A DNA stretch of 64,000 nt from Pseudoalteromonas sp. (GTDB taxonomy: Bacteria; Pseudomonadota; Gammaproteobacteria; Enterobacterales; Alteromonadaceae): NCBI RefSeq assembly GCF_018402495.1, contig NZ_JAGYIU010000002.1, positions 896,984 through 960,983 on the forward strand, given 5' to 3'. The notes below the pieces were generated by a model. That model saw nothing but the letters and a program-made list of their open reading frames with translations, did no database searches and was not told the origin of the DNA. Positions 44,452 through 54,795 of the stretch are shown here, one piece after another; position 1 is the first letter of the stretch; every line of letters starts with the position of its first letter. A program made the translations under genes and the position numbers.

Positions 44452-47016
44452 TTGGAAGATAAACTCATTGTACCGAGTAGCGTAGTGCGCCAAAATAAAC
44501 GACTAAAAGCACTATTGAAAAAGTACAAACATGCCTACCACCTCCACAATGCCCTGATACAGCTATCAGAGCAAGCAAGTACTGTTGCCGAATTAACCTT
44601 ACTTTACCCAGCTATTCATGACATTTTACAAAAGTATGTCCCGAGTAAAAGCTTTTATGTGGTGCTTGTTGAGCCGCAATCACAACAGTTGGAACTGTCT
44701 TATTTTTCTGATGAAAAAGATGGAATTTCTGTACCACTTAATCGGGAGAATAATTTTGAAGAAGGCGCAACGGGTTATGTGTTTAAGCAAGGAAAGACCA
44801 CTTATTTCACTAAGCAACAAATGCATGATGCTGCACAGCAAGGCTTATTCAAAGCATTAGGTACACCTGCAGAACACTGGGTAGGCGTTCCAGTTTATCA
44901 AGAAAAAAATATTATTGGCGTATTAGCAGCGCAAAGTTACGACACTGAGCAAGGTTATAGTTCGCAACAAATAAACCTACTTGAAGCAATGTCACTCTAT
45001 TTAGCGACAGCTATTGAACGCGTTAAGAAACGAGAGCTACTCGAATCAGAAGTAAAACTAAGAACCCGTGCATTAACGCAAAGCAATGATACTTTAAATG
45101 TTGAAATACAACAACGAAAAAATGCCCTGCAACGCCAGCAAATATTATTCAAAATTTCAGAGCTGACAACTCAAGCTAAAAACTTAGATGATGCTTATTT
45201 TCAAATACACAAAATAATAAAAACCATCACTTACGCAAAAAATCTTTATATTGCCTTATATGATAAAGAATCGGGTTGGATTAGTTTTCCTTACAGTGTT
45301 GACGAATTTCAAGGCAGCACCCAACCAAGGCGCTTTGCAAAAGGGTACAGTGAGCTGGTGATCAGTACCGAAGAAACACAAATAATTCACCCGCAAAGAG
45401 CACAAGAATTATTAAATAGTGGCATTGTAGAGCGTGAAACACCAATTGATGAGTCGAAAAGAGCCACCAGCTGGCTTGGCGCTCCGCTAAAAACCTCACA
45501 AGGGGTTATTGGTCTAATTGTTTGCCAAGCTTATAATAATGAACACCTTTTCACACAAGATGATGCAGAACTCATAACCTTTGTATCGCATCAAATTGCC
45601 ACGGTATTACAAACAAAATTAGCCTCACAGGCGCTGAAAAAGAGTCACCAAGAGCTCGCTTCTCGTGTAAACGAAAAAACCAAAGAGTTAAGCCAAGCAA
45701 ATTTGCATTTACAGATGCAAATTGATGAGCGTAAAAAAATAGAACAGCAGCTGTATCACGATGCGCACCATGACTCATTAACAAGCTTGCCTAATCGTAA
45801 TTTATTTTTAACTCAGCTAGAAAAAACGCTACAGTTTTATCAACGTCATCCTGATGAGCACTTTGCGGTACTGTTTATTGATCTTGATAAGTTTAAAGAT
45901 ATAAACGACCAGCTTGGGCACCATGCCGGAGACGAATTTTTAATTAGCGTGGGTCAGTTGTTCTCTCAATGTATCCGTGAGCATGATTTATTAGCACGCT
46001 TAGGGGGAGATGAATTTGTAATTTTACTCACTCATTTAACCGAGCCAAACCAAGCTGAGGATGTTGCAAATCGAATCATCAACATCATGCGAAAACCTTT
46101 CTGTACAAAAGGTATTTGTGTGCAAAGCGGCGCGAGTATTGGTATCACTTATTCAAAGCAAAGCTATAAACATACAGATGAAATTATTAGAGATGCTGAT
46201 GCCGCAATGTATTACGCTAAAAACTCCGGTAAAAATCGCTTCGAATTATTTCACCCGTTACTCACAGAGCCAATGCTGCAACATGAGTCACAAACATTGC
46301 ACCATCTTGATGTATTACCTATGACGTTTCGTAGCTCAGATATTATTTCTACGGATGAGCATTATCAATATGCCTCATTATTTGAAGCGTTTGGTGAACA
46401 CCCTGTACTTGGCTTTACTAGTTTTGATATTTTAAAGAAATTTGCGAGTGATAAAGAACAGCATATAAAAGTAGAACTCCAACTGATTTTACAGGCGTAT
46501 CAACAGGCGAAAGACGCTGAAATAAGCGTTGCTCTTCTGCCTTGCTCAAGTCTGCTTTTAGAAAAGCATGAATTCTCTTTATTAACAGCTGCACTAAAGC
46601 AGTCGGTAAACAGTGACCAGCTTTGCTTATTGTTTGATGAGCAAGAGTTGCGTTATGCCAGTTCGCTGCAATTAGAAAACTTAAAACAACTTAAAAAGAA
46701 CGGTTACTCGATTGGCTTGAACAATTTCGCAAAAGACAAATGCGAGCTTAATTTGTTGACTGAAATAGAGTGTGATTATTTACTGCTTAGCTCCACCTTT
46801 AGTAAGCGAATATTACAGCAAGAATGCTACGATTTGCAGTTGCAGGGGGTGCTTGCTATTACTAAGCTTAAACGTATCAAAGTAATAGCTAAAGGCCCGT
46901 CAATCTTAAACCTCAGAGCCCTTTTAGATAAACATGGCTTGAACTTGTTTGTTGCCAAACAGCACCCACTTAAAAGCGCGATACGTTCAACACTTATAAG
47001 CTCAGAATCAAAATAA
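44452..47016 (+). CDS. GAF-GAF-GGDEF protein with degenerate EAL domain
   Basis: Cytoplasmic cyclic-di-GMP signalling protein of about 854 residues: a basic coiled N-terminus (1-40), GAF 1 (about 45-195), coiled coil, GAF 2 (about 235-385), coiled coil, GGDEF (about 430-595) and a C-terminal EAL-like domain (about 615-850). GGDEF is canonical (518-522) and the inhibitory I-site RxxD is present as REHD five residues earlier, so it should be an active, product-inhibited diguanylate cyclase. The EAL part has lost EAL, DDFG and EGVET and is likely non-catalytic. The start appears to be TTG at 44452; a stop lies three codons upstream. No membrane helices. Confidence 0.88.
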   Translation: MEDKLIVPSSVVRQNKRLKALLKKYKHAYHLHNALIQLSEQASTVAELTLLYPAIHDILQKYVPSKSFYVVLVEPQSQQLELSYFSDEKDGISVPLNRENNFEEGATGYVFKQGKTTYFTKQQMHDAAQQGLFKALGTPAEHWVGVPVYQEKNIIGVLAAQSYDTEQGYSSQQINLLEAMSLYLATAIERVKKRELLESEVKLRTRALTQSNDTLNVEIQQRKNALQRQQILFKISELTTQAKNLDDAYFQIHKIIKTITYAKNLYIALYDKESGWISFPYSVDEFQGSTQPRRFAKGYSELVISTEETQIIHPQRAQELLNSGIVERETPIDESKRATSWLGAPLKTSQGVIGLIVCQAYNNEHLFTQDDAELITFVSHQIATVLQTKLASQALKKSHQELASRVNEKTKELSQANLHLQMQIDERKKIEQQLYHDAHHDSLTSLPNRNLFLTQLEKTLQFYQRHPDEHFAVLFIDLDKFKDINDQLGHHAGDEFLISVGQLFSQCIREHDLLARLGGDEFVILLTHLTEPNQAEDVANRIINIMRKPFCTKGICVQSGASIGITYSKQSYKHTDEIIRDADAAMYYAKNSGKNRFELFHPLLTEPMLQHESQTLHHLDVLPMTFRSSDIISTDEHYQYASLFEAFGEHPVLGFTSFDILKKFASDKEQHIKVELQLILQAYQQAKDAEISVALLPCSSLLLEKHEFSLLTAALKQSVNSDQLCLLFDEQELRYASSLQLENLKQLKKNGYSIGLNNFAKDKCELNLLTEIECDYLLLSSTFSKRILQQECYDLQLQGVLAITKLKRIKVIAKGPSILNLRALLDKHGLNLFVAKQHPLKSAIRSTLISSESK

Positions 47017-47029
47017 CGCTAAACGCATC

Positions 47030-49048
47030 CTATTGTGGTTTTTTTAGCATAGCTCTTAAATTTGCAACCCGAGCTTGGCCTTTTTCCATGCGTTCAGCTT
47101 GGGTGTTAGGCGCTTTTTTGTTTTCAAAAGCGAGATCATCTTGGGGTAGCTCTTGCACAAATCGACTCAACTCCGTTTGCGATGTTTCACCAAATTGACG
47201 ACGAATTTTAGCATACGTTAAGGTTAGCTCTTGCTGCGCACGGGTAATACCCACATACGCAAGGCGGCGCTCTTCATCTACATTATCCTCATCAATACTC
47301 ACTTGGTGTGGTAACAGCCCCTCTTCCATGCCTACCATAAATACATAAGGGTACTCGAGTCCCTTTGAAGCATGCAGCGTAAGTAATTGTACTGCATCTG
47401 CTTCATCTTCCTCTTCGTTACGCTCAAGCATATCGCGTAGGGTCAATTTACTAACCACTTCAGCCAATGTCATTGGTGGATTATCAGCATCACCTGTTAA
47501 CATATCGGTGATCCAACGGTATAACTCGGATACATTTTTCATGCGCATTTCGGCGGCTTTGGCACTCGGTGATGATTCGTATAAGTAAGCTTCGTAATTA
47601 ATATTTCGCACTAAATCTTTTACCGCTTCTAAGGTATCGCTGCGAACTGCGTTATCCGAAAGCTCAACCACCCAGCGGGCAAATCCAGCTAACGCATTAT
47701 AACCACGGCCTTTTAGTCTATACCCTAAGTCGTTATCGAAACACGTAGCAAACAAGCTTTGATGTTTTTCATTGGCTAAGGTGCCTAGTTTTTCAAGCGT
47801 CACCGTGCCTATTTCACGCCGTGGTGTATTCACAATTCTTAAAAAGGCATTGTCATCATCTTGATTTACTAATAAGCGTAAGTAAGCCATGATATCTTTA
47901 ATTTCAGAGCGGGAAAAAAACGACATCCCGCCGCTAATTTTATAGGGTATACGGTTACTCATTAAAGACTTTTCAAAGCCGCGTGCTTGGTGGTTACCTC
48001 GATATAAAATCGCATAATCTTTATAACTAGTACGTTTCATAAATTTATGAGAAATAATTTCTGCAACCACGCGTTCTGACTCATGTTCTTCATCACGACA
48101 GCCAATGACTTTAATCTGTTCGCCATAACCTAGCTCACTAAAAAGCTTTTTTTCAAACTCATGAGGATTATTCGCAATTAATATATTAGCCGCTTTTAGA
48201 ATACGCCCAGCACTACGGTAGTTTTGTTCTAGTTTTATTAATCGAAGTCCAGGGTAATCTTTACTTAATAGCACCAAGTTTTGTGGGCGAGCCCCCCGCC
48301 AAGAGTAAATTGACTGATCGTCATCTCCCACCACAGTAAAACGTGCACGCTCACCCACCAGCAATTTTACTAATTGATATTGGCTGGTATTAGTATCTTG
48401 ATATTCATCCACCAGTAAATAGCGAAAACGCTGCTGCCAACGTTCACGTGAAGTGGCGTTACTGCTTAAAAGCAGCGTGGGGATCATAATTAAATCATCA
48501 AAATCCAGTGCGTTATACGCTCTTAATTGATTTTGGTAACGCGCATAAAGCTGCGCAAATAAAGACTTTTGTGCATCGCGTGCTTCACCAATAGCTTGCT
48601 CTGGTAAAATGAGTTCATTCTTCCAGCTACCAATTTGCATTTTTAGCAGGTTCAGTAAGTCTTTGTCTTTTTTAAGCTCGTCTTCGGTTAAATCACCGAG
48701 TAATTGATTGGTATCTTGGTCGTCAAACAGCGAAAAACCGGGTTTAAACCCAAGTGTTTTTAACTCTTTTTTGATGATTTCGAGCCCAAGCGTATGAAAT
48801 GTAGAGACCCATAAACCTTTAGATTCTTGCTTGCCTAAGGTTTGCATAACCCGCTCGCGCATTTCTTTAGCTGCTTTGTTAGTAAAAGTAACGGCAGCAA
48901 TATTACGCGCTTGATACTCACACTTTTGCACTAAATAAGCGATTTTATTAGTAATAACTCGCGTTTTACCTGAACCTGCGCCAGCTAATACCAAGCAAGG
49001 ACCACTAATGTACTTTACCGCTTCATCTTGTTTAGGATTGAGTTTCAT
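47030..49048 (-). CDS. rep: ATP-dependent DNA helicase Rep
   Basis: Superfamily 1 3'-5' helicase that clears protein roadblocks ahead of replication forks. Walker A GAGSGKT (about 22-28), motif II DEYQDTN (about 214), motif [18 protein letters not shown], motif [11 protein letters not shown], motif [10 protein letters not shown]. 672 residues, as in E. coli Rep (673), and closer to Rep than to UvrD along its whole length. Divergent from ubiK; converges on the GGDEF gene. Confidence 0.97.
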   Translation of the reverse strand: MKLNPKQDEAVKYISGPCLVLAGAGSGKTRVITNKIAYLVQKCEYQARNIAAVTFTNKAAKEMRERVMQTLGKQESKGLWVSTFHTLGLEIIKKELKTLGFKPGFSLFDDQDTNQLLGDLTEDELKKDKDLLNLLKMQIGSWKNELILPEQAIGEARDAQKSLFAQLYARYQNQLRAYNALDFDDLIMIPTLLLSSNATSRERWQQRFRYLLVDEYQDTNTSQYQLVKLLVGERARFTVVGDDDQSIYSWRGARPQNLVLLSKDYPGLRLIKLEQNYRSAGRILKAANILIANNPHEFEKKLFSELGYGEQIKVIGCRDEEHESERVVAEIISHKFMKRTSYKDYAILYRGNHQARGFEKSLMSNRIPYKISGGMSFFSRSEIKDIMAYLRLLVNQDDDNAFLRIVNTPRREIGTVTLEKLGTLANEKHQSLFATCFDNDLGYRLKGRGYNALAGFARWVVELSDNAVRSDTLEAVKDLVRNINYEAYLYESSPSAKAAEMRMKNVSELYRWITDMLTGDADNPPMTLAEVVSKLTLRDMLERNEEEDEADAVQLLTLHASKGLEYPYVFMVGMEEGLLPHQVSIDEDNVDEERRLAYVGITRAQQELTLTYAKIRRQFGETSQTELSRFVQELPQDDLAFENKKAPNTQAERMEKGQARVANLRAMLKKPQ

Positions 49049-49161
49049 AATGACCAGGTGATTGCAAAAAGACGGGCAATTTTAACGTAATCACTACAAT
49101 ACGCCTAGCCAATAAGGTAATATTAGTTATTATCATTTTAGGCAACAGGCAAGGGACGACT

Positions 49162-49425
49162 ATGATTAACCCAGCAAAACTTGAAGAAATTGCGAAACAG
49201 ATCACTAATAACATGCCACAAGGTGTAAAAAATCTGGCTGATACACTTGAATGTAAAACCAAGCAAGTGTTACAAAATAAGCTTGCCGAAATGGATTTTG
49301 TAAGCCGTGAAGAGTTTGATATTCAAAGCCAAGTGCTGATCCGCACCCGTGAAAAGCTGACTGAATTAGAAGCGAAAGTAGCGCTACTTGAACAGCAATT
49401 ATCGGCAAAAACAGACGCTGAATAA
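49162..49425 (+). CDS. ubiK: Ubiquinone biosynthesis accessory factor UbiK
   Basis: Small BMFP-domain protein (YqiC in E. coli) that works with UbiJ to organise ubiquinone synthesis under oxygen. 87 residues: an amphipathic start (INPAKLEEIAKQI) and a C-terminal trimeric coiled coil (about 50-83) with ELEAKVALLEQQL. Preceded by AAGGGACGACT. Monocistronic. Confidence 0.93.
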   Translation: MINPAKLEEIAKQITNNMPQGVKNLADTLECKTKQVLQNKLAEMDFVSREEFDIQSQVLIRTREKLTELEAKVALLEQQLSAKTDAE

Positions 49426-49462
49426 TAACTATAACGCCATAAAACAAACACCACTTATGGCG

Positions 49463-50119
49463 TTATTTACATTCACTCTCAAACAGTTCATCTAGCGTAT
49501 AATATGCGATTGATTGCTGCTGCTTTAAACTAACCATTAGCATTTTCTCAGCAACCTGTTCACCGGTGATAGGTTTATAGCGCTTTAACCTACCACATTG
49601 AGTTATCCACGGAAGTACTAACGCGGCTATTTTTTCTGCTACACGCAACTCTGAACGTTCGCCCAATAATAAAGACGGTTGCAACACGCTTAGTCGCGAG
49701 AAGCCAAGCTGCTTTACCTGCTGCTCAAGTTCACCTTTGATTTTTAGGTAACGGCTCATACTATGCGCATTTGCGCCACTTGATGACACCAAACAATAAT
49801 GAGGAACACCGTTATTGGCCGCCATTTGAGCACAAATAAATTGGTAGTCAAAATCAACTTTACGTTGTGCTGTTAGGCTTCCAGCTTGCTTTAGCGTAGT
49901 GCCTAAGCAAGAAAAAAACACGTCACCATTAAATAATTCAACGTAATGCGTCAGGTTTTCAAAATCAATAACATGGCTAGTTAATTTAGGGTGAGAAAGG
50001 TCTAAATGACGGCGCGATAAGCTCACTACTTTCGAATAGCGAGGACTTACTAAAAGCTGTTGTAATAACTGGCTGCCCACTAAGCCCGTACTACCGATAA
50101 TCACTGCCGTTTTAGCCAT
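49463..50119 (-). CDS. NAD(P)H-binding protein, atypical SDR (HTATIP2-like)
   Basis: Rossmann protein with N-terminal IGSTGLVGSQ (about 8-17) and the central SSSGANAHSMSRYLKIKGELE block, where Y and K of the SDR active site (YLKIK) are recognisable. Resembles YbjT/HTATIP2-type oxidoreductase-like proteins. 218 residues. Function unknown. One base separates its start from the can stop codon, so the two form an operon. Confidence 0.83.
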   Translation of the reverse strand: MAKTAVIIGSTGLVGSQLLQQLLVSPRYSKVVSLSRRHLDLSHPKLTSHVIDFENLTHYVELFNGDVFFSCLGTTLKQAGSLTAQRKVDFDYQFICAQMAANNGVPHYCLVSSSGANAHSMSRYLKIKGELEQQVKQLGFSRLSVLQPSLLLGERSELRVAEKIAALVLPWITQCGRLKRYKPITGEQVAEKMLMVSLKQQQSIAYYTLDELFESECK

Positions 50120-50120
50120 A

Positions 50121-50786
50121 CTAAGCGTGACTACCCACTGACTTATTTAGCACATGCTGTATTGCTTTTTTATAACTAGTGCATTCTTCTTCGGCGCAGC
50201 TCACTACTGATTCTAGATCGTGTAAGTGGCCATTTTCCAATCCATACACCCATCCATGAACTGTTAGATCTTGACCTCGCAACCACGCATCTTGAACAAT
50301 ACTGGTACGCGATACATTACGCACTTGCTCAATCACATTTAGTTCAATTAAACGGTCTAAGCGCTGCTTTTCTGGCATTGCATTAAGTTGCTCTAAATGC
50401 TTTTCTTTAACATCACCAACGTGGCGTAACCAGTTATCAATAAAACCAAAGCGATCTTCATTTAATACCGCTTGAACACCACCGCAACCATAGTGACCAA
50501 CAACCATAATGTGTTTTACTTTTAATACTTCGACTGCATACTGCATAACCGATAAACAATTATGATCTGTGTGCACTACCACGTTGGCAACATTACGGTG
50601 AACAAACAACTCACCTGGAAGTAAGTCAACTATTTGATTGGCTGGTACCCGAGAGTCAGAACAACCGATCCATAAATATTCTGGATTTTGTTGCATCGAT
50701 AAAATCTTAAAAAATTCAGGGTTCGCTTCGCTCGTTCTCGATGCCCAGCGTTTGTTGTTTTCTAGTAAGTTATTTAAATTTCTCAT
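50121..50786 (-). CDS. can: Beta-class carbonic anhydrase
   Basis: Reversible hydration of CO2 to bicarbonate. Zinc ligands C42, D44, H98 and C101 with R46 (CSDSRVPA, HYGCGG) have the same numbers as in E. coli Can. 221 residues against 220. Located 10 bp after the methyltransferase gene and directly before the SDR gene; the three are probably one transcript. Confidence 0.97.
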   Translation of the reverse strand: MRNLNNLLENNKRWASRTSEANPEFFKILSMQQNPEYLWIGCSDSRVPANQIVDLLPGELFVHRNVANVVVHTDHNCLSVMQYAVEVLKVKHIMVVGHYGCGGVQAVLNEDRFGFIDNWLRHVGDVKEKHLEQLNAMPEKQRLDRLIELNVIEQVRNVSRTSIVQDAWLRGQDLTVHGWVYGLENGHLHDLESVVSCAEEECTSYKKAIQHVLNKSVGSHA

Positions 50787-50796
50787 TACATCTCTT

Positions 50797-51981
50797 TTAG
50801 GTCGAGGGCGTTAAACTGGCTAAAATTAAAATATTACGGGGAGTTAATTGCTTTTCACAAAATGTACCAACACCAACGTCATAGCCTTGCTGTTGCAAAT
50901 ATAAAGCACGATCGAGCACAAGCCAAACTTCTATTGCCCTTCTAAACACATGTCGAACCAGTTCAACTCGTTCCGTTATCTTTTTTCGTGCCTGCCCAAC
51001 CAATAAAAACTTTTCATAATCAATACCTTGAGGTAATGGCAAGGCTTTTTTATCAGCAGCCCAGTTACAAAATGATGCAAACGAATCTGAAAATATCGCC
51101 TTATTCACTGATGGCACACTAACATACGCTGTCTCACCGGTGAGAGACTTTCTTAATGCATCAAACCCGAGTCGCCACTCAACTTCTGTTTTTCGCACTT
51201 TGCTAACTCGCGATGGAGCCGTGACGGTTTCTTGTAAGGCGAGTTTTAAATCTCTATGAGTTAAATTAAGCTCACTTCGCTTCGCCTGTTCGCTCATTGC
51301 TTGATAATTATTCTCGGTAAATAAATGATAACAACAAGGTGAAAAGCTAATTTGCGCTACTTTTGCCGCACTGGCTTGATACATAAAAGTTTGATGTAAC
51401 GCACCGCAGGCATGTAAAGCAACGGCATGAGTTTGCGGGTTAAAAAAGTCCTGAGTGTTATCTGTAAGTACATCAGCTTGGCTAAATTGCATAGCAAGGC
51501 CTTGTTGCTGTGCACTTGTTTGCCCTTGCTCACATAAATGAGGTTGAAGCTCAACACTGTGCACACTCGGTGCTCCATTAAACGCCAACATACGCCCTAA
51601 ATGCCCCTTGCCTGCACACCATTCTAAAATAGGCTGATTATTAGCAGGTAGGGCACCGACAAAGTCTTGAAGCTGAGTAAACTTTCGTCCTTTTATACCA
51701 TTACTGATCCAAAATGGATAATCCGCTCGACGGCTTGTTATAGTCGGCAGTGAAGCCAATTGACTTAATTGCCCTACACCGGGTATGAAAGGTGAAAAAA
51801 ATTGATAAAGCTTCGCTTGATCCGTATCTAACTCAGCAACCGCCTCATCAGATAACTCGGTTAAGCAAACATGCAACTCAGGCCACGGTAATGAGTCAAA
51901 ATCAAATGCGGTGCACTGCCAATAAGAACGTGTGCTCATCAGTAACGAATCGAGGGCAGAAAATTGCTCAGTTAAGGTCAT
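50797..51981 (-). CDS. SAM-dependent methyltransferase (Methyltransf_32-like)
   Basis: Cytosolic protein of 394 residues whose middle (about 115-270) is a Rossmann methyltransferase: motif I reads LEWCAGKGHLGRML, then SVELQPHLC and LHACGALH, a pattern of the Methyltransf_32 group. Sequence SPCCYHLF follows. N- and C-terminal parts (1-100, 290-394) are family-specific. RNA is a reasonable guess for the substrate from distant relatives, but nothing here proves it. First gene of the unit with can and the SDR gene. Confidence 0.82.
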   Translation of the reverse strand: MTLTEQFSALDSLLMSTRSYWQCTAFDFDSLPWPELHVCLTELSDEAVAELDTDQAKLYQFFSPFIPGVGQLSQLASLPTITSRRADYPFWISNGIKGRKFTQLQDFVGALPANNQPILEWCAGKGHLGRMLAFNGAPSVHSVELQPHLCEQGQTSAQQQGLAMQFSQADVLTDNTQDFFNPQTHAVALHACGALHQTFMYQASAAKVAQISFSPCCYHLFTENNYQAMSEQAKRSELNLTHRDLKLALQETVTAPSRVSKVRKTEVEWRLGFDALRKSLTGETAYVSVPSVNKAIFSDSFASFCNWAADKKALPLPQGIDYEKFLLVGQARKKITERVELVRHVFRRAIEVWLVLDRALYLQQQGYDVGVGTFCEKQLTPRNILILASLTPST

Positions 51982-52111
51982 AACAGCTTAAAATATAAAA
52001 AAGAAGATAAATTATACCAGTACACTAGCGTCTAATTAAGCGGTTATTTTTTTAAACTCATAGAGCAAGACTAGCACTTAGCTTTATATACACTTATGTT
52101 TTTAGCTGAAT

Positions 52112-53146
52112 TTAGCGTGATTTAAAAATTAGCCGTAAATAAAGCGGGATAGAAATAATACTAATAATAATGGCAGCAATCAGCATCCAAGAAAACTGCA
52201 GGGTTTCTTGCTTTTTATATTTATAAATAAAATCAGCTTTTACTGCATCAAACTTTGTTTGATCAATCTCATATAAATCAGCAATTAAGCGCCATTTTGC
52301 CATCGACATATTACCCACATTGGTGCTAGGTGGAGCAACATACTCTTTTAACACTTCCGCTTCATACGCTAATTGATGAAAACTACGTTCAGAGGCATAA
52401 AACTGCTGAGTAATCGCAATAGCTTCATCCATATTCATTAAAGCATAACGCCATCCTTTTAAACTCGCTTGATAAAATTTTTCTACCGTATCAGGATGAT
52501 ACTTAAGCATATCGTCACTGGTAAATAAAATATCTGCGTATACGTCCATACCATAACGTTGAGGGCATATGAGTCGATGAGCAATGCCTTGCTGCTCCAT
52601 ATAATAAGGTAAGTCGGTAACATAAACTTCTATGGCATCTAGCTTATTTTCCATCCATGCTTTTTGTAATTGATTACCTTTGTATATAGCTAACTTTTCG
52701 GTATCAATGCCGCTACGCTTGAGCATAGTCAATAGCTCAGAGCTGCTCTCTTTACTCACTTGACTAACACGTTTATTGACAAAATCACGGGCATGAAAAA
52801 TATCAGAGCTTTCTTTGACCATCCAGCAATAAGGAGAAAACTGTAATATGGCAGCCATGGCTACAAAGGGTTTACCTGCAATACGCTGCTGTAAAATACC
52901 AGAATGCGCAACCCCAAACTGGGCTTCACCACGCTGTACCGCGCCAAAACTATTTGGTCGTTTTTGATCTGCAGGCACAATAGTGACGTCTAAACCAGCC
53001 TCATCATAATACCCTTTTTGCTGAGCCATATAATAACCCGCAAATTGAAATTGATGTGTCCACTTTAATTGTAGTGTGACTGATTCCTGCGCCATTAACT
53101 GGTTACAAAAAAGGCAGGCGCTAATTATCATTCCTTTAAGTAACAA
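52112..53146 (-). CDS. NMT1/THI5-like periplasmic binding protein with C-terminal membrane anchor
   Basis: Solute-binding domain of the NMT1/THI5 type (about 25-310) with the characteristic start QLKWTHQFQFAGYYMAQQKGYY. A signal sequence precedes it and one membrane helix (about 318-342) closes it, after which the protein ends with about 8 residues. This domain-plus-helix is normally the sensor half of histidine kinases or GGDEF proteins; here no output domain follows, and no permease or ATPase is nearby. I chose a TTG start at 53146, which gives a compact signal peptide (MLLKGMIISACLF...LMA); an ATG at 53215 is also in frame but lies inside the hairpin at 53202-53230. Confidence 0.8.
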   Translation of the reverse strand: MLLKGMIISACLFCNQLMAQESVTLQLKWTHQFQFAGYYMAQQKGYYDEAGLDVTIVPADQKRPNSFGAVQRGEAQFGVAHSGILQQRIAGKPFVAMAAILQFSPYCWMVKESSDIFHARDFVNKRVSQVSKESSSELLTMLKRSGIDTEKLAIYKGNQLQKAWMENKLDAIEVYVTDLPYYMEQQGIAHRLICPQRYGMDVYADILFTSDDMLKYHPDTVEKFYQASLKGWRYALMNMDEAIAITQQFYASERSFHQLAYEAEVLKEYVAPPSTNVGNMSMAKWRLIADLYEIDQTKFDAVKADFIYKYKKQETLQFSWMLIAAIIISIISIPLYLRLIFKSR

Positions 53147-53201
53147 AGAGAGTTTCCAAAAAACGTAGTGATTAACGTAACTATATGTAAAGCAGCTGAT
53201 A

Positions 53202-53230
53202 AAGCAAGCATCCACAGAAGATGCCTGCTT
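53202..53230 (-). terminator. Hairpin at the end of the ilv operon
   Basis: AAGCAGGCATC / GATGCTTGCTT pair at 10 of 11 positions, starting 10 bp past the ilvA stop. The following T-run is poor (CTTTATC), so it may be a weak terminator or an RNA 3'-end stabiliser. Confidence 0.5.
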
Positions 53231-53239
53231 AAAATAGGA

Positions 53240-54793
53240 TTATGCTAAGGCGAGCTTTTCAAGCTTTTCTGCTTGAGGTTGTGTGGTTAAAAACTGGGTA
53301 AAACACGGGTTATGGGTTTCGTCTTGAACACTGTAACCTAGGCGGTTTAAGTGCTCATTAAACATCTCATATTGACTTGGCTCAATAGCAAAACCTGCCA
53401 ATACATTACCCGTAGAACCGCCATGATTACGGTAGTGAAATAAAGTGATATTCCAATTACTACCCAGTGTATCTAAAAAGCGCGCTAATGCACCTGGGTA
53501 CTCTGGAAACTCAAACCGCAGTAAGCGTTCATGTAGCTGCTCTGGCGCTTTACCACCAACCATATACCGTACATGAAGTTTTGCTAATTCGTTATCTGAC
53601 AAGTCGCAAAACGAATAGCCATTATCGGTTAGACTTAGTTTAAGCTCCTCAAGTTCTGCTAATCCTTGGCGCAGTGCAATACCAACAAAAATTTGCGCCT
53701 CGCCAGGCCCTGCATATCGGTAGTTAAATTCGGTAATAGCGCGCCCACCGAGTGAGGCACAGAATTGTTTAAAGCTACCGCGTTTTTCATCAATTGTTAC
53801 CGCTAATAATGCTTCGTTCTTCTCACCTAATGCAGTTCGTTCAGCTACATAGCGTAAGCGATCAAAATTTAAATTAGCACCAGACAAAATGGCCGCTAAG
53901 TTTAACCCCTTTAAACCCGACTGCTGAGACCATTTTTTAAGCCCTGCAGTTGCAAGTGCGCCTGAAGGTTCGGCAATAGCACGGGTTGATACAAAAATAT
54001 CTTGCATGGCAGCACATATTTCATCATCTGATACGGTCACCACTTCATCGCAAAACTTTTGCGCCAGTCTAAATGTTTCGCTACCAATTATTTTTACGGC
54101 AACACCATCGGCAAAGCTTCCTACTCTTTCTAGCTCTACAGGCTCTCCCGCTTCCATGGCAGCTTTTAAACAAGCACTTTCATTAGCCTCGACTCCAATC
54201 ACTTTGATATCTGGGCGCAGCGATTTAATGTACACCGCCATACCCGCCAGCAATCCGCCGCCGCCAACAGGAATAAATACCACGTCTAAGTCGTTCAGCT
54301 GTTGCATTAGTTCACGGGCAACTGTGCCTTGACCAACAATGACATCGGGGTCATCAAATGGAGGGACAAATACGCCGTTTCGCTGCTCAGTTAATTCAAG
54401 CGCATAAGCCTTTGCGGCATCAAACTGATGACCATGTAACACGACTTCCCCGCCCAATGCCCTTACCGCATTAACCTTAATTTCAGGTGTCGTTACGGGC
54501 ATAACAATGGTGGCTTTATGCCCTAGGTGCGAAGCACTCAGCGCCACCCCTTGAGCATGATTGCCTGCCGATGCGGTGATCACGACCGAGCCCTTTGGCA
54601 GCTTATTTAATTTATTAAAAGCACCGCGTAATTTAAACGAATACACCGGTTGCTGATCTTCACGCTTTAACCAAACATGATTACCTAATCGTGCACTCAA
54701 TTCGGCCATTTCACTCACCTCAGTCACCTTAGCTAAAGGCTCCATATTGGCTTGGATAATAGCGCGAAAATAATCGAGTTCTTGAGAAACCAT
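53240..54793 (-). CDS. ilvA: Threonine dehydratase, biosynthetic
   Basis: PLP enzyme making 2-oxobutanoate from threonine, first step towards isoleucine. PLP lysine K54 in YSFKLRGA, phosphate-binding GGGGLLAG near 185, and two C-terminal ACT-like regulatory domains (about 325-500) for isoleucine inhibition, so this is the biosynthetic and not the catabolic form. 517 residues (E. coli 514). Two bases separate its start from the ilvD stop. Confidence 0.97.
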   Translation of the reverse strand: MVSQELDYFRAIIQANMEPLAKVTEVSEMAELSARLGNHVWLKREDQQPVYSFKLRGAFNKLNKLPKGSVVITASAGNHAQGVALSASHLGHKATIVMPVTTPEIKVNAVRALGGEVVLHGHQFDAAKAYALELTEQRNGVFVPPFDDPDVIVGQGTVARELMQQLNDLDVVFIPVGGGGLLAGMAVYIKSLRPDIKVIGVEANESACLKAAMEAGEPVELERVGSFADGVAVKIIGSETFRLAQKFCDEVVTVSDDEICAAMQDIFVSTRAIAEPSGALATAGLKKWSQQSGLKGLNLAAILSGANLNFDRLRYVAERTALGEKNEALLAVTIDEKRGSFKQFCASLGGRAITEFNYRYAGPGEAQIFVGIALRQGLAELEELKLSLTDNGYSFCDLSDNELAKLHVRYMVGGKAPEQLHERLLRFEFPEYPGALARFLDTLGSNWNITLFHYRNHGGSTGNVLAGFAIEPSQYEMFNEHLNRLGYSVQDETHNPCFTQFLTTQPQAEKLEKLALA

Positions 54794-54795
54794 AA

